Below, piece by piece: positions 8,044 to 16,938 of a DNA stretch of 64,000 nucleotides. Position 1 is the stretch's first letter; the number at the start of each line of letters is the position of its first letter. This DNA comes from Microlunatus phosphovorus NM-1. GTDB taxonomy: Bacteria; Actinomycetota; Actinomycetes; Propionibacteriales; Propionibacteriaceae. A model generated the notes under the pieces. The model was not told where the DNA came from. It searched no databases and worked only from the letters and a program-made list of their open reading frames with translations. The stretch spans positions 868,001-932,000 of the forward strand of contig NC_015635.1 of assembly GCF_000270245.1 (NCBI RefSeq), in the 5' to 3' direction. Made by a program: the position numbers and the translations under genes.

Positions 8044-9294
8044 GTGGTGACCACCGCCGATCCGAAGCCGCCGCGGCTCTATGCCCGCACGACCGAGATC
8101 GACGATCCCGGTCCGCTGGTCGGATTGCTGCCGGAGCAGGACGCGTACGCCTGGGTGCGGCGCGGCGAAGGCATGATCGGCTGGGGCGAGGTGGCGCGCT
8201 GCAAGCCGGCCGACATCGCCGACGCCGAGCAGTGGTGGACCGGACTGGTCGCCCAGGTCGTCTCGGTCAGCTCGCTGGAACACATCCCCGGGTCGGGTTT
8301 CATGGCCTTCGGGAGCTTCGTGTTCGATCCGTCGAACTCTTCAGCACGCTCGACCCTCGTGGTGCCGCGCACGATCCTCGGCCGCCGTCAGGGCCGCTGC
8401 TGGCTGACCCAGATCGGCACCTCGTTCGTCCACGAAGGGTTGGCGTCGACCTCCAGCCCACCGCGCGCACCACGGAATGTGTCGTACGCCGACGGCGGGC
8501 TCACCGGCCCGCGATGGGAGGCGGCGGTGGCCGAGGCGGTGCAGCGGATCACGGCCGGTGAGCTGGAGAAGGTGGTGCTGGCGCGCGATCTGGTCGCTCG
8601 GGCCGAGGAGCCGATCGATGCGCGGTGGATCTTGGCTCGATTGGCGGAACGGTATGAGCGGTGCTGGAGCTATCTGGTCGACGGATTGGTCGGCGCCACT
8701 CCGGAGATGTTGCTCCGCCGGGAGAACGGGCTGGTCACCTCGCGGGTGCTTGCCGGCACGATCCAGCGCAGCGGCGACAACGTCCGCGATCTCGCGCTGG
8801 CCGCGGCATTGGGCCGCTCCAGCAAGGACCTGGAGGAGCACGAGTACGCCGTGGCCTCGGTCGCGGATGCGCTGGCGCCGTACTGCTCAGGGATGAACGT
8901 GCCCGATGCGCCGTACGTCCTGGAGCTGCCGAACGTGCTGCATCTGGCGACCGATGTGACCGCGGTCGCCGGGCCGGAACGCACCTCACTGGGTTTGGCG
9001 GCGGCGTTGCATCCGTCGGCCGCGGTGTGCGGCACCCCCACCGAGACCGCCCGGCGGACCATTGCCGAGCTGGAGCACCTGGACCGGGAGCGCTATGCCG
9101 GCCCGGTCGGTTGGATCGATGCCCAAGGCGACGGTGAATGGGGGATCGCGCTGCGCTGCGGACTGATCGACGACACCGATCCCCGACAGATCCGCCTGTA
9201 CGCCGGCTGCGGGGTGGTCGCCGGCTCCGATCCCGAGGCGGAACTGACCGAGTCCAACGCCAAGCTGGTCCCGATGCGCGATGCCCTCGGCTGA
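8044..9294 (+). CDS. menF: Isochorismate synthase
   Basis: A chorismate-utilising enzyme (about 416 residues) of the MenF/EntC group that converts chorismate to isochorismate, the first step of classical menaquinone synthesis. Conserved C-terminal blocks are visible: VGATPEMLLRR, RVLAGTIQR, NVLHLATDV, LHPSAAVCGTP, RYAGPVGW and the ending GCGVVAGSDPEAEL..ESNAK. Start choice is uncertain: GTG 8044 is favoured because AGGGATAGG lies just upstream, while TTG 8035 and GTG 7984 are in frame. Its last 14 bases overlap the next gene. No menD/menH/menC is present in the window, so the rest of the pathway is elsewhere. Confidence 0.93.
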   Translation: MVTTADPKPPRLYARTTEIDDPGPLVGLLPEQDAYAWVRRGEGMIGWGEVARCKPADIADAEQWWTGLVAQVVSVSSLEHIPGSGFMAFGSFVFDPSNSSARSTLVVPRTILGRRQGRCWLTQIGTSFVHEGLASTSSPPRAPRNVSYADGGLTGPRWEAAVAEAVQRITAGELEKVVLARDLVARAEEPIDARWILARLAERYERCWSYLVDGLVGATPEMLLRRENGLVTSRVLAGTIQRSGDNVRDLALAAALGRSSKDLEEHEYAVASVADALAPYCSGMNVPDAPYVLELPNVLHLATDVTAVAGPERTSLGLAAALHPSAAVCGTPTETARRTIAELEHLDRERYAGPVGWIDAQGDGEWGIALRCGLIDDTDPRQIRLYAGCGVVAGSDPEAELTESNAKLVPMRDALG

Positions 9295-9928
9295 GGAGGG
9301 CCACGGCGTCGACGGGCTGGCGGTGATCGTGCTGGCGGGTGGGGAGTCGCGACGGTTCGGCAGCGACAAGCTTGTTGCATACCTTGATACTCGGACCCTG
9401 CTGGAGCATGCGCTGGACGGGATCCCGGCGGATACGCCAATTGCCGTCGTCGGACCGGAGCGGCCGCTCTCCAGAGCTGTCACCTTCCTGCGTGAGGATC
9501 CACCAGGTGGCGGGCCGGCAGCCGGACTGGTCGCCGGCCTGCAGTGGGCGCTCGGTCGGCACGCGAGCGTGATCGCGACGCTGCCCGGAGATGCCCCGGC
9601 CGGTGGTCGCGCCGCCCTTCAACTCGTACGAGCGCTCACCGCCAACCCTGACCAGCGTTCTCCGTCAGTCGACGGAGAACGTGGCGTTGCGACTGACCCC
9701 GAGGCCGTGGTGGCGGTGGATGCGGAGGGGCGGGAGCAGGTGTTGCAGCTTGCTTTGCGCCCGAACGTCGCCGAAGCGCTGATCGAGCTGGCGGGACCGG
9801 GTGCCGGACACGGTGAATCCGTACGCCGCCTGCTGCACCGACTGCCCCGATCCCCACGCCAGGTCGAGCTGTCGGCCGACCTCACCAGTGACATCGACAC
9901 CACAGCCCAGCTCAGAGCAAGGGGATAG
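9281..9928 (+). CDS. MobA-like NTP transferase
   Basis: A 215-residue nucleotidyltransferase-fold protein with the MobA-family signature LAGGESRRFGSDK at residues 17-29 (consensus LAGGxSxRxGxDK) and a plausible metal-binding aspartate in TLPGDAP (about 107). True MobA joins GMP to molybdopterin. This copy overlaps menF by 14 bases and has no molybdenum-cofactor neighbours, so it may have another substrate. The C-terminal half (HGESVRRLLHRLPR) still resembles MobA, where a similar block contacts the cofactor. Function beyond nucleotidyl transfer is not assigned. Confidence 0.75.
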   Translation: MPSAEEGHGVDGLAVIVLAGGESRRFGSDKLVAYLDTRTLLEHALDGIPADTPIAVVGPERPLSRAVTFLREDPPGGGPAAGLVAGLQWALGRHASVIATLPGDAPAGGRAALQLVRALTANPDQRSPSVDGERGVATDPEAVVAVDAEGREQVLQLALRPNVAEALIELAGPGAGHGESVRRLLHRLPRSPRQVELSADLTSDIDTTAQLRARG

Positions 9929-9977
9929 GCGTCTGACGTCGTCGCGGACCCCGAGATCGGGGACAGGGCCACGGGTA

Positions 9978-10054
9978 CGTTTCGCGCCCGCGGGCCACAA
10001 ACGAACGGGGATCGGGCGGGCGCCGGGTCGTTTCGTGCCCGCGGGCCACAACGA
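9978..10054. repeat. Two direct copies of a palindromic GCCCGCGGGC repeat
   Basis: Two near-identical 26-27-base units lie at 9978-10004 and 10029-10054. Each has CGTTTCG(C/T) on the left, the perfect palindrome GCCCGCGGGC in the middle and CACAA(A)CGA on the right. They differ at one base plus one A insertion. Each unit can fold as a hairpin. They could terminate the menF-mobA transcript or be REP-like. Confidence 0.6.
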
Positions 10055-10274
10055 TCGCGGAAGAACCCCGCTATCGCTTCTCCTCCGCCTTGCCCGGCAC
10101 CCACCTGGGCACCGCTCGCCACGGCCGCCGTTGGACACCACCCTCGCCGCATTTTCGCAACCAAAACGGCGCGTAATTCGTCACCGATTCGTTGCCTGGT
10201 AAGGGAAAACGTCCGAAACGCGGGCGTGGCCCCGCCTGCCTCGCCAAGGGCTCAAGGTCTAGGGTAGGTTCCGA

Positions 10275-10300
10275 GAGATCGTGAAGGTTTTCACGATCTC
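10275..10300. promoter_or_regulatory. Rex-like redox operator upstream of menJ-nuo
   Basis: A perfect 11-bp inverted repeat with a 4-base spacer: GAGATCGTGAA, GGTT, TTCACGATCTC. Its core GTGAA-N4-TTCAC has the spacing and bases of actinobacterial Rex operators (TGTGAA-N4-TTCACA); only the outermost T/A pair is changed to C/G. It lies 42 bases before the menJ start and just after a TAGGGT hexamer, where a bound repressor would block transcription. Rex represses respiratory operons when NADH is low. No rex gene is in the window. Confidence 0.55.
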
Positions 10301-10342
10301 CCGTGAGTTTCGACCCCACCGAAGAACCCAGGAGGAGGACCG

Positions 10343-11602
10343 ATGTCAGTCGAGGCCGACGTCCTCGTCGTTGGCGCCGGACCTGCCGGATCGGCGACCG
10401 CGACCCACTTGGCGCGGCGTGGACTCGACGTGGCATTGCTGGAGAAGTCGCAGTTCCCGCGCGAGAAGGTGTGCGGTGACGGCCTCACCCCGCGGGCGAC
10501 TCGGCAGCTGATCCGGCTGGGCATCGACACCAGTGTCGAAGCGGGCTGGCTGCACAACAAAGGGCTGCGGATCTACGGCGGATCCACGACGCCGTTCGAG
10601 TTGCCCTGGCCCGAGTTGGCCGACTTCCCGTCGTACGGTCTGGTCCGGCCCCGCGCGGACTTCGACGACCTGCTGGCGCGCAACGCCGTTGCGGCAGGCG
10701 CGAAGCTCTATGAGCGGACCAATGTCAGTGGACCGATCATCGATGACACCACCGGCCGCATCGTCGGCGTGACCACCAAGAACGGTGACACCTTCAAAGC
10801 CCCGCTGGTGGTGGCCGCCGATGGCAACTCCACGCGGCTGAGCCTGGCGCTGGGCCTGACCAAGCGGGACGATCGCCCGATGGGTGTCGCGGTGCGCACC
10901 TACTACCGCAGCCCACGGCACATCGACGACCACCTGGAGTCCTGGCTGGAACTGTGGGCCGGCAAGCCGGGCGAGAGCGACCTGTTGCCCGGCTACGGCT
11001 GGATCTTCGGGATGGGCGACGGCACCTGCAATGTCGGTCTCGGGGTGCTCAACACCTCCTCGGCATTCGGCAAGACCGACTACAAGGACCTGCTCAAGCG
11101 CTGGCTGGACAACACTCCCGAGGAGTGGGGTTTCCGCGACGAGAACATGACCACCAAGGTCAGTGGCGCAGCGCTGCCGATGGGCTTCAACCGGCAGCCG
11201 CACTACGTCAACGGGCTGCTGCTGGTCGGCGACGCCGGAGGCATGGTCAACCCGTTCAACGGTGAGGGCATCGCGTACGCGATGGAGTCGGCCGAGTTGG
11301 CTGCCGACGCGATCGCCGAGGCGCGCTATCGCGGGATCGGCACCTCCAGCGCGGAGCGGGCCCTGCAGGGCTACCCGACCCAGTTGAAGGCGCAGCTCGG
11401 CGGCTACTACACCCTCGGCAACATCTTCGTGAAGCTGATCGGCAACCCGAAGGTGATGGGCATCTGCACCAAGTACGGGCTGCCTCGCAAGACCTTGATG
11501 CGCTTCACCCTCAAGCTGTTGGCCAATCTGCACGACAGCCGGGACGGGGACGCCATGGACAAGATCATCAACGCGCTCTGCAAGCTGGCGCCGGCGGCGT
11601 GA
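10343..11602 (+). CDS. menJ: Geranylgeranyl-reductase-family flavoprotein, menaquinone beta-reductase type
   Basis: A 419-residue FAD-dependent reductase. The dinucleotide-binding motif VVGAGPAGSATATHLARRG is at residues 9-27. KVCGDGLTPRA (about 47-57) and the C-terminal VGDAGGMVNPFNGEGIAYAM (about 296-315) are hallmarks of geranylgeranyl reductase-like proteins. In mycobacteria the orthologue MenJ saturates the beta-isoprene unit of menaquinone. Here it stands at the head of nuoA-N, whose substrate is menaquinone, and close to menG and menF, so the same role is likely. Archaeal-type lipid reduction is less likely in this context. A strong AGGAGGAGG precedes ATG 10343. Confidence 0.88.
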   Translation: MSVEADVLVVGAGPAGSATATHLARRGLDVALLEKSQFPREKVCGDGLTPRATRQLIRLGIDTSVEAGWLHNKGLRIYGGSTTPFELPWPELADFPSYGLVRPRADFDDLLARNAVAAGAKLYERTNVSGPIIDDTTGRIVGVTTKNGDTFKAPLVVAADGNSTRLSLALGLTKRDDRPMGVAVRTYYRSPRHIDDHLESWLELWAGKPGESDLLPGYGWIFGMGDGTCNVGLGVLNTSSAFGKTDYKDLLKRWLDNTPEEWGFRDENMTTKVSGAALPMGFNRQPHYVNGLLLVGDAGGMVNPFNGEGIAYAMESAELAADAIAEARYRGIGTSSAERALQGYPTQLKAQLGGYYTLGNIFVKLIGNPKVMGICTKYGLPRKTLMRFTLKLLANLHDSRDGDAMDKIINALCKLAPAA

Positions 11603-11665
11603 TCGAGATGACGAACCTAACGCGAGGGCAGGCATGACCGTGATCGGATGGACAGGAGTGATCTC

Positions 11666-12025
11666 GTGAGTCCCTACTTCGGCATCGTGGTCATGCTGGC
11701 GATCGCTGCGGCGTTCGTCGGCTTGACGGTGCTCACCTCGATCCTGGTGGGCCCGGGGCGCTACAACCGCGCCAAGTACGACTCGTACGAGTGCGGCATC
11801 CAGCCGACCCCGCAGCCGCTCGGTGGCGGCCGGTTCCCGGTGAAGTACTACATCACCGCGATGCTCTTCATCATCTTCGACATCGAGATCGTCTTCCTCT
11901 ATCCGTGGGCGGTCTCCTTCGATCAGATGGGCATGTTCGCCCTGGTCGAGATGGTGCTGTTCGTGATCACGGTGTTCGTGGCCTACCTCTACGTGCTGAA
12001 GCGCGGGGGACTGGAATGGGACTGA
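11666..12025 (+). CDS. nuoA: NADH-quinone oxidoreductase subunit A
   Basis: A 119-residue, three-helix membrane subunit of complex I. Conserved signatures are KYDSYECGIQP (about 37-47) and the TM2-loop IIFDIEIVFLYPWA (about 72-85), where FDxExxFL(Y/F)PWA is diagnostic. GTG 11666 is chosen because AGGAG lies seven bases upstream; an ATG at 11648 would put that ribosome binding site inside the gene. It begins the nuo cluster 63 bases after menJ. Confidence 0.96.
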   Translation: MSPYFGIVVMLAIAAAFVGLTVLTSILVGPGRYNRAKYDSYECGIQPTPQPLGGGRFPVKYYITAMLFIIFDIEIVFLYPWAVSFDQMGMFALVEMVLFVITVFVAYLYVLKRGGLEWD

Positions 12026-12027
12026 CG

Positions 12028-12093
12028 ATGAGCGAGATGACCCTTCACTTACGGGCCGAGCGCCTGCCTGCGGACCTGAAGGAGAGGAGCTGA
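12028..12093 (+). CDS. Possible 21-codon leader-like ORF between nuoA and nuoB
   Basis: ATG 12028 follows the nuoA stop by two bases and opens a 21-codon frame ([20 protein letters not shown] plus Ser) whose stop ends one base before the nuoB ATG. Its tail overlaps the nuoB ribosome binding site GAGAGGAG. It could be translated by coupling from nuoA and pass ribosomes to nuoB, or be chance. No family is recognised. Confidence 0.2.
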   Translation: MSEMTLHLRAERLPADLKERS

Positions 12094-12094
12094 C

Positions 12095-12649
12095 ATGGGC
12101 CTGGAAGAGAAGCTCCCTTCGGGCGTCTTGTTGACCACCGTCGAGGGCCTGTTCGGCTATATGCGCAGTGCGTCGTTCTGGCCGGCCACTTTCGGGCTGG
12201 CCTGCTGCGCGATCGAGATGATGACCTACGGCGCCCCCCGCTACGACGCGGCTCGCTGGGGTCAGGAGGTGTTCCGCGCCTCGCCGCGACAGGCCGACCT
12301 GATGATCGTCGCCGGCCGGGTGAGCCAGAAGATGGCCCCGGTGCTGCGCCAGATCTACGACCAGATGCCCAACCCGAAGTGGGTGATGGCGATGGGCGTG
12401 TGCGCCAGCACCGGCGGCATGTTCAACAACTACGCGATCGTCCAGGGTGTCGATCACATCGTCCCGGTCGACATGTATCTGCCGGGCTGCCCGCCCCGAC
12501 CGGACATGCTGGTCGACGCGATGTTCAAGCTGCGCGAGAAGGTCGCGCACCGCCCGATCGGCCCGAACGAGATCGCTGCCCACGAGGCCGCCGAGCAGGC
12601 TCAGTTGCATGCTCCGGCGGCGCACGAGATGAAGGGGCTGCTGCGGTGA
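12095..12649 (+). CDS. nuoB: NADH-quinone oxidoreductase subunit B
   Basis: A 184-residue peripheral-arm subunit that holds the terminal 4Fe-4S cluster N2. The tandem cysteines are in [10 protein letters not shown] (about 36-45), the third in [14 protein letters not shown] (about 100-113) and the fourth in [10 protein letters not shown] (about 129-138). GAGAGGAG precedes ATG 12095. The C-terminal tail after KLREKV is short and Ala/His-rich. The stop overlaps the GTG start of nuoC. Confidence 0.97.
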   Translation: MGLEEKLPSGVLLTTVEGLFGYMRSASFWPATFGLACCAIEMMTYGAPRYDAARWGQEVFRASPRQADLMIVAGRVSQKMAPVLRQIYDQMPNPKWVMAMGVCASTGGMFNNYAIVQGVDHIVPVDMYLPGCPPRPDMLVDAMFKLREKVAHRPIGPNEIAAHEAAEQAQLHAPAAHEMKGLLR

Positions 12650-13377
12650 GCGACGAGACTCCTGCACCCGAGGACACCAACGGGGCGGTCGTCCCGCAGA
12701 GCGACGCCGTCGAGACCTCCCGGCCCACCTCGGAGGTGATCGAGGTCCGGCACGGCATGTTCGGCGCGCACGGCACCGGCGACACCTCCGGTTTCGGTGG
12801 CCTGACCAAGGTCATCGAGTTCCCGGCCGCCTCCCAGCCACCGTTCGGTGGTTGGTGGGATCAGGTCAACGACCGGATCGGTCAGCTGGTGTCGAACTAC
12901 TCCGACGTGATCACCAAGGTGGTCATCCACCACGGTGAGATCACCTTCCACGTCGATCGGCGACATCTCGCCGAGCTGGCCCAGCACTTGCGGGATGACG
13001 CACATCTGAGGTTCGAGCTCTGCAGCAGCGTCTCCGGGGTGAACTATCCCGAAGATGCCGGCGCCGAGCTGCATGTCGTCTACCACCTGACGTCGATGAC
13101 CCACAACCGGCGGATCCGGCTCGAGGTCAGCTGCCCGGACTCGGATCCGCACATCCCGTCAGTGGTTCGGACCTACCCGACGGCGGACTGGCAGGAGCGA
13201 GAGACGTACGACATGTTCGGCGTCATCTTCGACGGCCACCCGGCGCTGACCAGGATCTTGCTGCCGGACGACTGGCCCGGCCATCCGCAGCGCAAGGACT
13301 ACCCCCTCGGGGGCATCCCGGTGGAGTACAAGGGCGCGAGCATTCCGCCCCCGGACCAGCGGAGGTCATATTCATGA
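12646..13377 (+). CDS. nuoC: NADH-quinone oxidoreductase subunit C
   Basis: The 30-kDa subunit of the hydrophilic arm, 243 residues. The family signature [12 protein letters not shown] followed by GHP and [19 protein letters not shown] spans about 185-220. About 60 residues at the N-terminus (acidic, then [17 protein letters not shown]) are an extension common in actinobacterial NuoC. GTG 12646 overlaps the nuoB stop by four bases, and the stop overlaps the nuoD ATG by four bases. Confidence 0.96.
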   Translation: MSDETPAPEDTNGAVVPQSDAVETSRPTSEVIEVRHGMFGAHGTGDTSGFGGLTKVIEFPAASQPPFGGWWDQVNDRIGQLVSNYSDVITKVVIHHGEITFHVDRRHLAELAQHLRDDAHLRFELCSSVSGVNYPEDAGAELHVVYHLTSMTHNRRIRLEVSCPDSDPHIPSVVRTYPTADWQERETYDMFGVIFDGHPALTRILLPDDWPGHPQRKDYPLGGIPVEYKGASIPPPDQRRSYS

Positions 13378-14726
13378 GCGCGACAAGTGTGAACACAGAC
13401 CCCTACGGCGCCTTCTCGAACGATGAGGCGGAGGGGCAGGTCTACACCGTCACGGGGCAGGACTGGGACTCTCTGGTCGCCGAGCAGGCCGAGCGTGGCG
13501 ACGGGCACATCGTGGTCAACATGGGGCCGCAACATCCCTCGACCCACGGCGTGCTCCGGCTGATCTTGGAGATGGAGGGTGAGACGGTCACCGAGGCCCG
13601 CTGCGGCATCGGCTACCTGCACACCGGCATCGAGAAGAACATGGAGTACCGCACCTGGACCCAGGGTGTGACCTTCTGCACCCGGATGGACTACCTGTCG
13701 CCGTTCTCGCAGGAGGTCACCTACTGTCTGGGCATCGAGCGGCTGCTCGGCATCGAGGACGAGATCCCGGAGAAGGCTGACGTCATCCGGGTGCTGATGC
13801 TGGAGCTCAACCGGATCTCCTCGCACCTGGTCTGCATCGCCACCGGTGGGATGGAGATCGGCGCCCTCACGGTGATGACCATCGGGTTCCGGGAGCGCGA
13901 AGTGATCCTGGACATGTTCGAGTTGATCACCGGACTGCGGATGAACCACGCCTACATCCGTCCGGGTGGCGTGGCCCAGGACCTGCCGCCCGACGCGCTG
14001 CCGAAGCTGCGTGACTGCGTGGCCTGGATGCGCAAGCACCTGCCCGAGTACGCCGACCTCTGCAACGCCAACCCGATCTTCATCGGTCGGCTGGACGGCG
14101 TCGGTTACCTCGACCTCGCCGGCTGCCTGGCGCTGGGTATCACCGGCCCGCCGTTGCGTGCCACCGGCTACGACTGGGATCTGCGCAAGAAGCAGCCGTA
14201 CTGCGGGTACGAGACCTACGACTTCGAGGTCCAGACCTGGGACACCTGCGACGCCTACGGTCGCTTCCGGCTCCGGCTGAACGAGATGTGGGAGAGCTGC
14301 AAGATCATCGAGCAGTGCATCGACCGGCTGGAGAAGATGGAGGGCGCTCCGGTCATGGTGGCCGACCCCAAGATCGCCTGGCCGGCCCAGCTGTCGCTCG
14401 GCAGCGACGGGATGGGCAACTCCAACGAGCACATCAAGCACATCATGGGCGAGTCGATGGAGGCGCTGATCCATCACTTCAAGCTGGTCACCGAGGGCTT
14501 CCGGGTCCCGCCGGGTCAGGCGTACGTGCCGATCGAGAGCCCCAAGGGTGAGATCGGCGCCCATGTCGTCTCCGACGGCGGAACCCGGCCGTTCCGGGCC
14601 CACTTCCGTGACCCCAGCTTCGTCAACCTGCAGGCGATGCCGGCGCTCTGCGAGGGCGCCATGATCTCCGATGTGGTGGTGGCCGTCGCGAGTCTCGATC
14701 CGGTGATGGGAGGAGTCGACCGATGA
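13374..14726 (+). CDS. nuoD: NADH-quinone oxidoreductase subunit D
   Basis: The 49-kDa subunit (450 residues), which together with NuoB lines the quinone-binding cavity. Conserved blocks include [15 protein letters not shown] (about 44-58) with the quinone-contact histidines, [12 protein letters not shown] (about 80-91), DYLSPFSQE and the C-terminal DPVMGGVDR. Length is typical of the actinobacterial protein, slightly extended at the N-terminus. ATG 13374 overlaps nuoC; TGA overlaps nuoE. Confidence 0.97.
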   Translation: MSATSVNTDPYGAFSNDEAEGQVYTVTGQDWDSLVAEQAERGDGHIVVNMGPQHPSTHGVLRLILEMEGETVTEARCGIGYLHTGIEKNMEYRTWTQGVTFCTRMDYLSPFSQEVTYCLGIERLLGIEDEIPEKADVIRVLMLELNRISSHLVCIATGGMEIGALTVMTIGFREREVILDMFELITGLRMNHAYIRPGGVAQDLPPDALPKLRDCVAWMRKHLPEYADLCNANPIFIGRLDGVGYLDLAGCLALGITGPPLRATGYDWDLRKKQPYCGYETYDFEVQTWDTCDAYGRFRLRLNEMWESCKIIEQCIDRLEKMEGAPVMVADPKIAWPAQLSLGSDGMGNSNEHIKHIMGESMEALIHHFKLVTEGFRVPPGQAYVPIESPKGEIGAHVVSDGGTRPFRAHFRDPSFVNLQAMPALCEGAMISDVVVAVASLDPVMGGVDR

Positions 14727-15475
14727 GCGGTCAGAACGGGCACTTCAAGAGCCATTTCGATCAGCCGAGTATCGATCTGTCGGCCACCGACAGCGCGATC
14801 GACGAGACCACCATCGCCGAGCTGGAGTTGATCGCCGCCCGCTATCCGCAGTCGCGCTCGGCGCTGCTGCCGATGCTGCACCTGGTGCAGAGTGTCGACG
14901 GCCGGATCACTCCGCGGGGCATCGAGGTGTGCGCCGAGGTGCTCGGCATCACCACCGCCCAGGTCAGCGGCGTGGCGACCTTCTACACCATGTACAAGCG
15001 ACGTCCGATGGGCAAGCATCACGTCGGCGTCTGTACGACTGCGCTCTGCGCGGTGATGGGCGGCGACGAGGTCTTCGCCACCCTGCAGGAGCACCTCGGG
15101 ATCGGCAATGACGAGACCACCGACGACGGTGCGATCACCTTGGAACACCTGGAGTGCAACGCCGCCTGCGATTTCGCTCCGGTGATGATGGTCAACTGGG
15201 AGTTCTTCGACAACGCCACGCCGCAGAGCGCCTGTGCGGTCGTCGATGCGCTTCGCGCCGGCGAGGAGGTCACCGCGACCCGGGGGGCGCGGATCTCCAG
15301 CTGGCGTGAGGCCGAGCGGGTGCTCGCCGGTTTCTCCGACAACCGGGTCGACGAGGGCCCGGCCGCCGGTCCGGAGTCGCTGCTTGGACTGCAGATCGCC
15401 GAAGAGAAGGGTTGGACGGCACCACCTGCGCCGGCACCCGATGGTGACTCGAGGGGGGAGGAGAACCATGACTGA
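14723..15475 (+). CDS. nuoE: NADH-quinone oxidoreductase subunit E
   Basis: The 24-kDa subunit (250 residues) with a thioredoxin-like 2Fe-2S domain. Ligands appear as VCTTALC (about 107-113) and [11 protein letters not shown] (about 147-157), the Cx4C ... Cx3C pattern of cluster N1a. N-terminal helices contain the usual [15 protein letters not shown]-terminal tail of about 60 residues rich in Gly/Ala/Pro exceeds the E. coli protein and is usual in actinobacteria. It overlaps nuoD by four bases and nuoF by eight. Confidence 0.96.
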   Translation: MSGQNGHFKSHFDQPSIDLSATDSAIDETTIAELELIAARYPQSRSALLPMLHLVQSVDGRITPRGIEVCAEVLGITTAQVSGVATFYTMYKRRPMGKHHVGVCTTALCAVMGGDEVFATLQEHLGIGNDETTDDGAITLEHLECNAACDFAPVMMVNWEFFDNATPQSACAVVDALRAGEEVTATRGARISSWREAERVLAGFSDNRVDEGPAAGPESLLGLQIAEEKGWTAPPAPAPDGDSRGEENHD

Positions 15476-16781
15476 CGTGCTGACCCCGGTGCTCAGTGCC
15501 AACTGGGGCGACGAGCGGGCGTGGAAGCTGCACAACTACGAGCGTCGTGGTGGTTACCAGGCGCTGCGCAAGGCGCTCGCGATGGAACCGTCCGCCGTGG
15601 TTGCGGAGGTCAAGGAGTCGGGGCTGCGCGGTCGTGGCGGCGCCGGCTTCCCGACCGGCATGAAGTGGTCCTTCATCCCGCAGAACAACCCGAACCCGAA
15701 GTACCTGGTGGTCAACGCCGACGAGTCCGAGCCGGGCACCTGCAAGGACATCCCGCTGATGATGGCCTCGCCGCACACGCTGGTCGAGGGCGTGATCATC
15801 GCCTCGTACGCGATCCGGGCCTCGCACGCGTTCATCTACTGCCGCGGTGAGGTGTTGCACGTGATCCGCCGCCTGCAGCAGGCGGTGCGCGAGGCGTACT
15901 CCGCCGGCTATGCGGGCAAGAACATCCTGGGCACCGGCTTCGATCTGGAGATCGTCGTGCACGCCGGCGCCGGCGCCTACATCTGTGGCGAGGAGACCGC
16001 GCTGCTCGACTCGCTCGAGGGTCGCCGGGGCCAGCCTCGGCTGCGGCCCCCGTTCCCCGCCGTGGCGGGTCTGTACGCCTGCCCGACGGTGATCAACAAC
16101 GTCGAGTCGATCGCCTCGGTGCCCTGCATCATCGGCAACGGCGCGGAATGGTTCTCCTCGATGGGCACCGAGCGGTCCAAGGGGATGACGATCTATTCGC
16201 TGTCCGGACACGTGGCTCGTCCCGGACAGTTCGAGGCGCCGATGGGCATCACACTGCGGGAGTTGCTGGACCTGTCCGGCGGCATGCGCGAGGGGCACCA
16301 GATGAAGTTCTGGACGCCGGGTGGCTCGTCCGTACCGATGCTGACCGATGCGCACCTCGACATCCCACTGGACTACGAGGGCGTGGCGAGTGTGAAGTCG
16401 ATGCTCGGCACCAAGGCGCTGCAGTGCTTCGACGAGACCACCTCGGTGGTCCGCACGGTGCTGCGCTGGACCGAGTTCTACAAACACGAGTCCTGCGGCA
16501 AGTGCACCCCGTGCCGGGAGGGCACCTGGTGGCTGGTGCAGATCCTCAAGCGGCTGGAGGCCGGCAAGGGCGAGGAGGGCGATATCGAGAAGCTCCTCGA
16601 CCTGTGCGAGAACATCCTCGGTCGCGCGTTCTGTGCTCTCGGTGACGGTGCCACCTCCCCGATCACCTCGGGCATCCAGTACTTCCGGGAGGAGTTCGAG
16701 GCCGGGATGCACACCCCGGCCTGGGAGCTGTTCCCGTACGAGCGCAGTTCGATCTTCGTTCGGGAAGGAGCCTCGGCATGA
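15468..16781 (+). CDS. nuoF: NADH-quinone oxidoreductase subunit F
   Basis: The 51-kDa NADH-binding subunit, 437 residues. The FMN/NADH glycine-rich loop is GRGGAGFPTGMKWSF (about 54-68). GAGAYICGEETALLDSLEG (about 167-185) is the second nucleotide-contact block, and cluster N3 ligands lie in ESCGKCTPCREG (about 341-352) with the fourth cysteine near 388 (GRAFCALGDGA). GGGGGAGGAG precedes ATG 15468. It is followed not by an overlap but by a 157-base gap holding a hairpin repeat, the only large break in the operon. Confidence 0.97.
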   Translation: MTDVLTPVLSANWGDERAWKLHNYERRGGYQALRKALAMEPSAVVAEVKESGLRGRGGAGFPTGMKWSFIPQNNPNPKYLVVNADESEPGTCKDIPLMMASPHTLVEGVIIASYAIRASHAFIYCRGEVLHVIRRLQQAVREAYSAGYAGKNILGTGFDLEIVVHAGAGAYICGEETALLDSLEGRRGQPRLRPPFPAVAGLYACPTVINNVESIASVPCIIGNGAEWFSSMGTERSKGMTIYSLSGHVARPGQFEAPMGITLRELLDLSGGMREGHQMKFWTPGGSSVPMLTDAHLDIPLDYEGVASVKSMLGTKALQCFDETTSVVRTVLRWTEFYKHESCGKCTPCREGTWWLVQILKRLEAGKGEEGDIEKLLDLCENILGRAFCALGDGATSPITSGIQYFREEFEAGMHTPAWELFPYERSSIFVREGASA

Positions 16782-16836
16782 CTCTGTTGAATGGTCGCGC
16801 TCCGCGCTCCGCGGTCATGAGCTCCGCGAGGTCTCG

Positions 16837-16924
16837 CTCGTTCGTCGCGATTCTGTGCGACGACTCTGCTGCGTCAGCGCGCTTCACTCGCGGGCGCGTC
16901 GCCCAGAATCGCTCCTGCACTCCC
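16837..16924. repeat. Hairpin repeat, family 2 copy 1, inside nuo operon
   Basis: Between nuoF and nuoG, CTCGTTCGTC (16837-16846) precedes a long inverted repeat: left arm 16848-16862 and right arm 16897-16911 pair at 14 of 15 positions. CTCCTGCACTCCC (16912-16924) follows. The two flanks recur exactly at 36441-36504 around a hairpin of different sequence. The loop is 34 bases. It breaks an otherwise overlapping operon. Confidence 0.7.
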
Positions 16925-16938
16925 GAGAGGCTCCGCTC

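Larger units (their letters stand above)
9929..10342. other. Intergenic region upstream of menJ-nuo
   Basis: This 414-base stretch holds no convincing gene. It contains two direct copies of a GC-palindromic repeat (9978-10054), a T/A-poorer middle part, a possible -10-like TAGGGT at about 10260-10265 and the Rex-like inverted repeat at 10275-10300. The menJ ribosome binding site CAGGAGGAGG is just before 10343. It is the likely promoter region of the menJ-nuoA-N transcript. Confidence 0.6.

Noticed and set aside
10346-12667. Long open frame antisense to menJ-nuoA-nuoB
   Set aside because: It spans three conserved genes and their spacers, and its product is low-complexity and charged.
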